A stretch of 6,510 nt of DNA from positions 1 through 6,510 of the forward strand of contig JAUSPK010000195.1 of assembly GCA_030655735.1 (NCBI GenBank), given 5' to 3'. Origin of the DNA: Syntrophales bacterium. GTDB taxonomy: Bacteria; Desulfobacterota; Syntrophia; Syntrophales; UBA2210. Positions 1-5,666 of the stretch are shown here, piece after piece. A program made the translations under genes and the position numbers. The first letter of the stretch is position 1, and each line of letters opens with the position of its first letter. A model generated the notes under the pieces. That model was given only the letters and a program-made list of their open reading frames with translations, had not been told where the DNA came from and searched no databases.

Positions 1-29
1 TTGACATGTCGGGGTTATTTATTTACTGT
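1..29 (+). promoter_or_regulatory. Possible sigma70-type promoter upstream of the PTS genes
   Basis: The window opens with a perfect -35 hexamer TTGACA (1-6). After a 17-nt spacer comes TACTGT (24-29), which keeps the three most conserved -10 positions (T1, A2, T6) but misses the other three. Transcription would begin near 36 and give a leader of roughly 45 nt before the EIIA start at 83. The sequence left of base 1 is not visible, so this could instead lie inside the end of an upstream gene, and the PTS genes could be co-transcribed with whatever precedes them. This is a weak prediction. Confidence 0.25.
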
Positions 30-82
30 CCACCAGAAACAGGGCCGTTTCCATGCGAAAATAAAGTCTCTTTGGAGGGAAG

Positions 83-496
83 ATGATTGGCGTACTGATT
101 ATAACTCACGGCAACCTCGGGCATGAATTAATAAAGGCCGCCGAAATGATAAAGGGTGATACTCGGGGGATCATTCCCGTCTCACTGGACGCAAAGACGG
201 GTGTGGAAGATATCAAAAAGGAGATTACATCCGCCATAAAAAAGGCCGATTCGGGGGAAGGCGTGCTCATTATGACCGACCTCTTTGGAGGCACACCTTC
301 CAATATATCCCTGTCTTTTCTGAAAAAGGAAAAGGTGGAGGTGGTTACCGGCGTGAATCTTCCCATGTTGCTCAAGATATCGGACATACGGGAAGAGAAG
401 AGGAAACTTGCTGAATTTGCTAACCTTGTGAAGGTGTACGGCAGAAAAAACATCTACCTTGCCAGTGAGATATTAAACAGAAAAGCAGGTGATTGA
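83..496 (+). CDS. PTS system mannose/fructose-family EIIA component
   Basis: This is a 137-residue cytoplasmic phosphocarrier of the mannose-type (EIIA-Man, PF03610) family. It accepts a phosphoryl group from HPr and passes it to EIIB. The N-terminus MIGVLIITHG is a typical first beta strand ending in the active-site histidine H9. The family signature DLFGGTPSN lies at residues 66-74 and TGVNLPM at 89-95. The length is that of a stand-alone EIIA domain, so it is not fused to EIIB as in E. coli ManX. ATG 83 is preceded by a strong Shine-Dalgarno, GGAGGGA at 74-80. The next genes are EIIB and EIIC, which supports a shared phosphorelay. In related anaerobes such EIIA proteins often act in regulation more than in sugar uptake; whether that applies here is inference. 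The sugar specificity cannot be read from the sequence. Confidence 0.95.
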   Translation: MIGVLIITHGNLGHELIKAAEMIKGDTRGIIPVSLDAKTGVEDIKKEITSAIKKADSGEGVLIMTDLFGGTPSNISLSFLKKEKVEVVTGVNLPMLLKISDIREEKRKLAEFANLVKVYGRKNIYLASEILNRKAGD

Positions 497-501
497 CCTG
501 C
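485..501 (+). repeat. Inverted repeat (hairpin) across the EIIA/EIIB junction
   Basis: GCAGGT (485-490) and ACCTGC (496-501) are perfect reverse complements separated by the five bases GATTG. The hairpin covers the EIIA stop codon (TGA 494-496) and the alternative GTG start of EIIB (489-491). It ends 14 nt before the ATG at 516. There is no T tract after it, so it is not a rho-independent terminator. In mRNA it might couple EIIB translation to EIIA termination or affect RNA processing. Function is inference; the symmetry is directly visible. Confidence 0.45.
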
Positions 502-515
502 GACGCCTCCCATCC

Positions 516-1022
516 ATGAATCCTTCCCTGATAAGAATTGATAATAGGCTTGTCCACGGCCAGATATTGGAGGCATGGGTTCCCTTTATTGGCGCCTCGC
601 ACATAGTGATTGTCAGTGACGAGGTCGTGGGTGATCTGTTCCGGGAAACGGTTATCAGGATGGTGGTACCTCAGCAGATAGAGCCACACATCTACGGTAT
701 CGAAGAATTTTCACTGGGACTCGCCCACAAGAAATACCTGGAAGAGACAAGCATAATCCTGTTTGGCAGTATTGACGATCTATTGAGGGCCTGCCGTCTG
801 GGCTTCGGATTCAAGGCCCTGAATATAGGCAACGTGCACACTAATAATGGCGTTTATCACCCGACGCCATCCATATCTCTGAGCGAAGACAACGTTAAGG
901 GGTTGCTGTCACTCACTGATTCGGGGATTAAGATAGAGCTGCGGTGTGTTCCGAGGGACAGGCCCGTTGATTTTCTTAGAGCGGCAAAGAGGTTCGGCAA
1001 CTCCAAAAAAAGCAGAAAATAA
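516..1022 (+). CDS. PTS system mannose/fructose/sorbose-family EIIB component
   Basis: From ATG 516 this encodes 168 residues of the mannose-type EIIB family (PF03830), a cytoplasmic domain that takes phosphate from EIIA and phosphorylates the incoming sugar with the membrane subunits. The N-terminus reads SLIRIDNRLVHGQILEAW, with phosphorylatable histidine H14, matching the RIDxRLxHGQ active-site loop. A family-like segment LNIGNVHTNNG follows near the middle of the chain. The start is uncertain. GTG 489 would add nine polar residues and overlap EIIA by 8 nt, and neither start has a good Shine-Dalgarno. I prefer ATG 516 because family members begin a few residues before the RID motif. An inverted repeat at 485-501 lies just upstream. 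The C-terminus is unusually basic (a KKSRK end). EIIC follows after 24 nt. Confidence 0.9.
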   Translation: MNPSLIRIDNRLVHGQILEAWVPFIGASHIVIVSDEVVGDLFRETVIRMVVPQQIEPHIYGIEEFSLGLAHKKYLEETSIILFGSIDDLLRACRLGFGFKALNIGNVHTNNGVYHPTPSISLSEDNVKGLLSLTDSGIKIELRCVPRDRPVDFLRAAKRFGNSKKSRK

Positions 1023-1046
1023 TTGTAACTTACTAGAGGCGGATCC

Positions 1047-1733
1047 ATGTGGTTGAACTCCCTTGAGGTGGCCCTTTTGGGCGGAGTTATCTGTCTGGAC
1101 AGGGTGTTCCTGCAGGCCATGATATCACGGCCCATTGTCGCCGGGTCCATTATAGGGGTGGTGCTTTCGGAACCCTTTACCGGGCTTATCATAGGAGCTT
1201 TCATAGAACTGCTGTGGATCGACAGACTGCCGATGGGACTCTATATCCCCCCCAACGATACAGTCGCCGCCGTCCTTGCAACAGCGGGGACCATACTGGT
1301 GGGAAGGGAATTGGGATCTTTTTCCCGCGAACTTATCGCCCTTGCCATCCTCCTGTTTCTCCCTTCCGCTATCCTTGCCCGACAGGTTGATGTGTGGATT
1401 ATAAAGACGAATGACAGGCTTTCTCAAAAGGCCGCCGAGTATGCCCGTTTGGGCGACATAAAAGGCCTCGCCAGGGAGCATAGATATGGGCTTGTAAAGG
1501 TGTTTGCAGGTGCGTTTCTCATTATTTTTGTGTGTCTGGTGCCAGGGGTGGTGTTTCTCAAATGGACGTTCCCCATCCTTCCGGAGAGGGTCTTGAAGGC
1601 CCTTTTATATACCTACTTCTTCATCCCCATCCTCGGTATTGCTGTGGCCCTGAACACCATCAAACTGCGTGGCGCCGTCCCGCTCTTCGCGGGGATCTTC
1701 CTTCTCGCCACCCTGGTTATGGGAGTTTTTTAG
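1047..1733 (+). CDS. PTS system sorbose/mannose-family EIIC membrane component
   Basis: This is a 228-residue integral membrane protein of the EII-Sor family (PF03609), the sugar-translocating subunit of mannose-type PTS permeases. About seven hydrophobic stretches are visible, near residues 5-25, 28-55, 73-86, 96-113, 150-171, 182-202 and 208-227. The conserved loop SEPFTGLIIGAFIELLWI (41-58) followed by PMGLYIPPNDTVAA (62-75) is characteristic. The hydrophilic segment at about 114-149 matches the family's cytoplasmic loop. The protein is somewhat shorter than typical members of about 260 residues, although both ends look intact. ATG 1047 has the Shine-Dalgarno-like GAGGCGG at 1036-1042. EIIC normally works with EIID (PF03613), and none follows: the next gene starts 14 nt later and is rimI. 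Whether EIIC still transports sugar depends on an EIID elsewhere in the genome. Confidence 0.92.
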   Translation: MWLNSLEVALLGGVICLDRVFLQAMISRPIVAGSIIGVVLSEPFTGLIIGAFIELLWIDRLPMGLYIPPNDTVAAVLATAGTILVGRELGSFSRELIALAILLFLPSAILARQVDVWIIKTNDRLSQKAAEYARLGDIKGLAREHRYGLVKVFAGAFLIIFVCLVPGVVFLKWTFPILPERVLKALLYTYFFIPILGIAVALNTIKLRGAVPLFAGIFLLATLVMGVF

Positions 1734-1747
1734 ATAGAGGATATCGC

Positions 1748-2209
1748 ATGGCAGCGACTGCTTTGGAGATCGAAACGCGCGATATGTTGGCGAATGACCT
1801 GGAGGATGTCCTCGCGATTGAACTTGTCTCATTTTCAACCCCCTGGTCCCGGGGGATATTTCTGGGGGAGGTGGAGCATCCCTTCTGTCACGATCTTGTG
1901 GCCCTTGTGGAGGGCCGGATTGTCGGTTATATATGCTTTGCGATAGTCTACGATGAGATCCGCATCAGGAATCTTGCCATCCATCGGGACTGGAAGAGAC
2001 GCGGGGTGGCCTCAAGTCTCCTCTCACGGATGATCACCATCTCCTCCGCTGAGGGGGCCCGATACGGTACCCTGGAGGTTAGGAAGTCAAACACGGCCGC
2101 ATTAGGGTTGTACAAAAGATTCGGCTTTGTGGTAGAAGGGGTACGGCCTTCTTATTACTCAGAGACGAGCGAGGACGCCCTTATCATGTGGGCGGATTTT
2201 GGATTATGA
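1748..2209 (+). CDS. rimI: Ribosomal protein bS18-alanine N-acetyltransferase RimI
   Basis: This 153-residue GNAT-fold acetyltransferase is expected to transfer acetyl from acetyl-CoA to the N-terminal alanine of ribosomal protein bS18 in the cytoplasm. Family features in order are SFSTPWS (28-34), LVALVEGRIVGY (50-61), and IRNLAIHRDWKRRGVASSLL (73-92), which holds the acetyl-CoA pyrophosphate-binding loop RRGVA at 84-88. Next come LEVRKSN (109-115), LYKRFGF (121-127) and EDALIM (142-147). E110 and Y122 align in spacing with the catalytic E103 and Y115 of E. coli RimI. An open frame extends upstream to 1532, but ATG 1748 is the clear start: it has GAGGA at 1737-1741 and begins after the EIIC stop (TAG 1731-1733). 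rimI often sits beside tsaB, which is not seen here. Its stop overlaps the pyrK start (ATGA), indicating translational coupling. A generic GNAT N-acetyltransferase is the fallback call. Confidence 0.9.
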   Translation: MAATALEIETRDMLANDLEDVLAIELVSFSTPWSRGIFLGEVEHPFCHDLVALVEGRIVGYICFAIVYDEIRIRNLAIHRDWKRRGVASSLLSRMITISSAEGARYGTLEVRKSNTAALGLYKRFGFVVEGVRPSYYSETSEDALIMWADFGL

Positions 2210-3018
2210 AACCTGGAACCTTCGCAACGGTTTTTTCTCAAAGGGAAACGGTCAAGGGGCATTTCCTGATGACCGTCAAGGCCCCAGCCTCTTTCAGAGA
2301 AGCCATCCCCGGGCAGTTTATTATGGTGAGGCTGGAAGGCAGCACTCCCCCCTTTCTTTCCCGTCCCTTCAGCATCTATTCCATCTATTCCCAGGGCAAT
2401 GATACCTTTGTTGAGATCTTCTATAAGGTGGTGGGGAAGGGGACTTTAGCCTTCTCCCGGCTGCAAGAAGGGGATGCCCTGAATATCCTGGGGCCTTTGG
2501 GGAGGGGATTTGATATCCCGCCGTCATGCAAAAAGATAGTCCTGATAGCCGGAGGGATCGGCGTGGCCCCCCTTTCATTTCTCGCGCAGCACTGCGGGGA
2601 AGATACTCGCGGCACGGAGATAATCTGCTATCTGGGAGCGGGAAGCTTAGAAACAGTCGCGGGTCTGGACAGGCTTGAGAAAATCTGCTCCGCGGTGGAG
2701 ATAAGCACGGATGATGGAAGCAGGGGATACCACGGCCCTGTTACCGGACTCTTCAAACGAGATATGGGCCTCTACCCGGAGGATACCACATGGATCTACT
2801 CCTGCGGTCCACGCCCCATGCTCAGGGGCCTGCAAAAACTGCTGAAGGACCAGCCGTGTGTCTGCCAAGTCTCTCTTGAGGAACGGATGGCATGCGGTAT
2901 CGGCGCCTGTCTCGGGTGTGTCGTGAGCTTACGGCCCGATGGCGCGGAAGGAAGCCTGGTCAGGGTCTGCAAAGAAGGGCCGGTCTTTGATATCAGGGAC
3001 GTTGAATTCGGGGAATGA
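2206..3018 (+). CDS. pyrK: Dihydroorotate dehydrogenase B, electron-transfer subunit PyrK
   Basis: This 270-residue FAD- and [2Fe-2S]-binding subunit passes electrons from PyrD's FMN to NAD+ in class 1B dihydroorotate dehydrogenase, for de novo pyrimidine synthesis. A ferredoxin-reductase-like FAD domain carries RPFSIY (53-58). The NAD-binding domain carries AGGIGVAP (115-122) and CGP (200-202). The C-terminal iron-sulfur segment has four cysteines, C230, C235, C238 and C255 (CX4CX2CX16C), preceded by EERMACGIGAC, the PyrK hallmark that separates it from generic flavodoxin reductases. The length is normal for the family. I chose ATG 2206, which overlaps the rimI stop as ATGA and has GGGCGGA at 2190-2196. 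An in-frame GTG at 2188 would add six residues inside rimI. pyrD follows 47 nt downstream, confirming the partnership. Confidence 0.94.
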   Translation: MKPGTFATVFSQRETVKGHFLMTVKAPASFREAIPGQFIMVRLEGSTPPFLSRPFSIYSIYSQGNDTFVEIFYKVVGKGTLAFSRLQEGDALNILGPLGRGFDIPPSCKKIVLIAGGIGVAPLSFLAQHCGEDTRGTEIICYLGAGSLETVAGLDRLEKICSAVEISTDDGSRGYHGPVTGLFKRDMGLYPEDTTWIYSCGPRPMLRGLQKLLKDQPCVCQVSLEERMACGIGACLGCVVSLRPDGAEGSLVRVCKEGPVFDIRDVEFGE

Positions 3019-3065
3019 TCATTGCAGCCGGCAACCCCAACGTACAGGCTTTATAAGGTGAGTGC

Positions 3066-3980
3066 ATGAACGTGAGGATGGGTGTTGATATAGGGGGCCT
3101 GACGCTGAAAAATCCGGTCATGACCGCATCGGGCACATTCGGCTATGGTGAGGAATATGCCGGTTACCTCGATCTCAATCGCCTGGGTGCCATTGTTGTC
3201 AAGGGATTGTCACTGAACCCCCGAGAGGGGAACCCGCCGCCGAGGATCATAGAGACGGCCTCGGGGATGCTCAACGCGGTCGGCCTTCAGAACGTGGGAG
3301 TGAAAGAGTTCATTGATAAGAAGCTGCCGTACCTTCGCACGATCGAGCCCGCGGTGGTCGCAAACATATTCGGAGAAAGCGTTGAGGATTACGTGAAGGT
3401 TGCACAGATTCTCAGCGATGCAAAGGGTGTAGACGCCCTCGAGGTGAACATATCCTGTCCCAATGTCAGGAGGGGAGGGATCGCCTTCGGCTCTGACCCG
3501 ACCCTTGCCGGGGAGGTGACAAAGGCGGTGAAGGGCGTCTCCCGGCTTCCCGTCATCGTGAAGCTGACCCCGAACGTGACGGACATAACCGAAATCGCCA
3601 GGAGCGTTGAAGCCGCGGGGGCCGATGCCCTTTCCCTCATCAATACGCTTACCGGGATGTCGATCGATATAGAAAAAAGGGTGCCGCACCTGGAGCATGT
3701 GACCGGCGGTCTGTCCGGACCGGCGATAAAACCGGTCGCGCTCCGGATGGTATGGGAGACAGTCAATGCGGTCTCTATCCCCGTCATAGGCGTGGGGGGG
3801 ATCATGAACGCCTCCGACGCCATCGAATTTCTCATCGCGGGTGCTCGGGCCGTCCAGGTCGGTACGGCAAACTTTATCAACCCGTCCGTAGCCGTTGATA
3901 TCATTGATGGTATCGAAAGATACCTGTTAGATAATAACATTGACGACATACACGACCTGATCGGAACTCTCAGGATATAA
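3066..3980 (+). CDS. pyrD: Dihydroorotate dehydrogenase B, catalytic subunit PyrD
   Basis: This 304-residue FMN-containing TIM-barrel enzyme oxidises (S)-dihydroorotate to orotate, the fourth step of UMP synthesis. It acts in the cytoplasm as a heterotetramer with PyrK. Visible motifs are MTASGTFGYG (19-28) near the FMN, VVKGLSL with K46, NAVGLQN (70-76) for substrate binding, and VNISCPN (127-133) with catalytic-base cysteine C131. After these come K166 in VIVKLTPN, INTLTGMSID (192-201), GGLSGPAIKPVAL (214-226) and GVGGI (242-246) for phosphate binding. Cysteine rather than serine as the base, together with the adjacent pyrK, identifies class 1B (NAD-linked) rather than the quinone-linked class 2 enzyme. 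ATG 3066 is supported by AAGGTG at 3055-3060. lpd begins 68 nt downstream in the same direction. Confidence 0.96.
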   Translation: MNVRMGVDIGGLTLKNPVMTASGTFGYGEEYAGYLDLNRLGAIVVKGLSLNPREGNPPPRIIETASGMLNAVGLQNVGVKEFIDKKLPYLRTIEPAVVANIFGESVEDYVKVAQILSDAKGVDALEVNISCPNVRRGGIAFGSDPTLAGEVTKAVKGVSRLPVIVKLTPNVTDITEIARSVEAAGADALSLINTLTGMSIDIEKRVPHLEHVTGGLSGPAIKPVALRMVWETVNAVSIPVIGVGGIMNASDAIEFLIAGARAVQVGTANFINPSVAVDIIDGIERYLLDNNIDDIHDLIGTLRI

Positions 3981-4048
3981 GGGCCTTTTTGAAGGTCTCC
4001 GCCGTACAGTAATCCCAACCCCTGGAAGACGAGGCCGGAGCTGCAACA

Positions 4049-5434
4049 ATGGCAAAGACAGATGAATACGATGTGATAATAATCGGAGCGGGTCCCGGCG
4101 GACATGTTGCCGGTATCCGGGCCGGTCAGCTTGGCATGAAGGCCTGTGTCATTGAAAGGGACACCCTTGGGGGTGTCTGCCTGAACTGGGGATGCATCCC
4201 GACAAAGAATCTCATCCACCAGGCTGGGGTATTCCACTCCCATCTCGAGCTGGAAGAGATGGGATGTGCCGTTGACGCGGGGCGGTTTGATTACGGATAT
4301 GTGTACAACCGGTCCAGGGAAGCGGTTCGGACCCTGGTTGCAGGTGTTGAGTATCTGCTGAAAAAAAACAAGGTTGAGCATATTCGCGCCACTGCGAAGA
4401 TCGTTTCAGAAAGCACCGTTGTCCTTGACGGTACGGCCGAAATCTCAGGGAAAAACATTATTATTGCCACTGGATCACGCCCCCTGCAGATCGAGGGATT
4501 CGAATTTGATGAAGAGCAGATCCTCTCTTCAACGGGAATTCTCTCTCTCAAGAAACTACCTGAAAGTTTAATAATACTGGGAGGCGGCGCCATTGGGTGC
4601 GAGTTCGCCTATATCATGAACCGATTCGGGGTACGGGTACACCTGGTAGAGATGGAGAGACACATCCTCCCCGGTGAAGATGCGCGGGTGGCTGCCGTTC
4701 TCGAACGCTCCTTTAAGGAGAGCGGCATAGAGGTTATTACCGGGGCTCGGGCGAATGCCCTGAAAAAGACATCCGGGAAGGTGACGGCCCTCCTGACGGA
4801 AGAGAAGGGCGACTCGAAGGAGATAGCGGCGCAGAAGGCATTGTGTGTCTTCGGAAGGACACCGAACACGGACGATATCGGCTTGGAGAACATCGGGCTG
4901 AAAACCGAGAAGGGCTTCATCCCGGTGGGCGATTACTACCGGACCGAGGCCCCAGGAGTGTATGCCGTCGGCAATGTGGTAAAAACACCGCTTCTGGCCC
5001 ATGTCGCTTCAAGGGAAGGGGAGATTGCCGTCGAGCATATCGCCGGGCGCGGACCGCAGCCCAGGATTGATCCGGATACCATACCGTCGGCCGTCTATTG
5101 CGAACCGCAGGTGGCAAGCTTCGGCCTCAGGGAAGAGGTGGCAAAGGAGAAAAAGATCCCCTACAGGAAGGTCATGCTCCCCTACCGGGGTATCGGCAAG
5201 GCCGTGGCGATCGGCAAGACCGACGGCATGATAAAAACACTCCATGATCCGGAGACACGGGAGATCCTGGGCGCCCATATCGTGGGGCACGATGCCACGG
5301 AGCTGATCCACGAGATCCTCCTGGCCAAGACGGCGGGATTGTTGCCCAAAGATATTGCCGGGATGATCCACGCCCACCCGACCCTGTCCGAAGGGATCAT
5401 GGAACAGATGCGCGCGGCGGATACCGATTCGTAG
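4049..5434 (+). CDS. lpd: Dihydrolipoyl dehydrogenase (E3 / glycine-cleavage L-protein)
   Basis: This 461-residue flavoprotein disulfide reductase oxidises protein-bound dihydrolipoamide with NAD+ in 2-oxoacid dehydrogenase complexes or the glycine cleavage system. Domains in order are the FAD-binding GAGPGG (13-18), the redox-active disulfide C44/C49 in GGVCLNWGCIPTK, and ATG at 140-142. The NAD-binding Rossmann motif GGGAIGCEFA lies at 178-187. The C-terminal interface domain ends in HAHPTLSE (441-448), with the catalytic pair H443/E448. An oddity is YAVGNVV (305-311), which has N309 where the family almost always has the Asp contacting FAD. ATG 4049 has GGAG at 4037-4040. No E1, E2 or lipoyl-domain gene is in the window, so the host complex cannot be named. 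It converges on a DUF6485-type gene with only 7 nt between stop codons. Mercuric reductase is less likely, since there is no heavy-metal domain and no C-terminal Cys pair. Confidence 0.93.
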   Translation: MAKTDEYDVIIIGAGPGGHVAGIRAGQLGMKACVIERDTLGGVCLNWGCIPTKNLIHQAGVFHSHLELEEMGCAVDAGRFDYGYVYNRSREAVRTLVAGVEYLLKKNKVEHIRATAKIVSESTVVLDGTAEISGKNIIIATGSRPLQIEGFEFDEEQILSSTGILSLKKLPESLIILGGGAIGCEFAYIMNRFGVRVHLVEMERHILPGEDARVAAVLERSFKESGIEVITGARANALKKTSGKVTALLTEEKGDSKEIAAQKALCVFGRTPNTDDIGLENIGLKTEKGFIPVGDYYRTEAPGVYAVGNVVKTPLLAHVASREGEIAVEHIAGRGPQPRIDPDTIPSAVYCEPQVASFGLREEVAKEKKIPYRKVMLPYRGIGKAVAIGKTDGMIKTLHDPETREILGAHIVGHDATELIHEILLAKTAGLLPKDIAGMIHAHPTLSEGIMEQMRAADTDS

Positions 5435-5441
5435 AGAGACC

Positions 5442-5648
5442 TTACAGCCGTTTTTCCGTGACCAGACGTGCGAAGTGTTCAAAGGAACGGTCGTAGATAC
5501 GCTCAGAGTCCCTGTCGAAGCAGCAGGCGGGAAGCTCCCGCATTTTCAGATGAAACTTCAGGCAGTCGCAGCAGGTTCCCTTGCGGCCGCACGGTTCATA
5601 GGTGCAGTTACACAGATTCAGGTTCTTTTCCTTCTTACATTCCACCAT
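5442..5648 (-). CDS. Small cysteine-rich protein, DUF6485-type
   Basis: This is a 68-residue protein with nine cysteines in its first 43 positions: C4, C13, C15, C20, C26, C27, C29, C42 and C43, plus H33. They lie in the arrangement CKKEKNLNLCNCTYEPCGRKG then TCCDC. The second half, with ERIYDRSFEHF at 50-59, is charged and probably helical. I recognise the pattern as that of DUF6485, a small uncharacterised family found in anaerobes; the name is from memory. The Cys density suggests metal binding (zinc or iron-sulfur), but no function is known to me. ATG at 5648 is preferred because AGGGA sits 8 nt upstream (5657-5661). A TTG at 5654 would add two residues but has poor spacing. The start lies 18 nt after the lipA stop, so the two are probably co-transcribed, and the 3' end nearly abuts lpd. 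Confidence 0.8.
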   Translation of the reverse strand: MVECKKEKNLNLCNCTYEPCGRKGTCCDCLKFHLKMRELPACCFDRDSERIYDRSFEHFARLVTEKRL

Positions 5649-5656
5649 ATACAAAT

Positions 5657-5661
5657 TCCCT
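5657..5661 (-). promoter_or_regulatory. Shine-Dalgarno that fixes the DUF6485-type start
   Basis: Read on the minus strand this is AGGGA, 8 nt before ATG 5648. The spacing is ideal for the ATG and too short for the alternative TTG at 5654, so it decides the start. It lies in the 18-nt gap between the lipA stop (TAG, 5667-5669) and this gene. Confidence 0.6.
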
Positions 5662-5666
5662 GTTCC

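Noticed and set aside
36..51. Short inverted repeat GAAAC/GTTTC in the leader before EIIA
   Set aside because: A 5-bp stem with a 6-nt loop is expected by chance at this length and has no other supporting signal.
1..126. Open frame from the window edge that might be the tail of an upstream gene such as rapZ
   Set aside because: It runs through the EIIA Shine-Dalgarno and start, and its translation does not resemble the RapZ C-terminus or any family I recognise.
1532..1747. N-terminal extension of the rimI frame back into EIIC
   Set aside because: The extra 72 codons overlap a well-supported membrane protein, and RimI proteins start near ATG 1748, which has a good ribosome binding site.
3982..3997. 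Hairpin GGCCTT-TTTG-AAGGTC just after the pyrD stop as a possible terminator
   Set aside because: The stem is only 6 bp with one G-U wobble and is followed by TCCGCC with no T tract, so it does not look like a rho-independent terminator.
3389..4381. A 330-codon open frame on the minus strand opposite the end of pyrD and the start of lpd
   Set aside because: It lies antisense to two clear genes, its translation shows no recognisable domain, and it spans their intergenic gap. It is a shadow of codon bias on the real strand.
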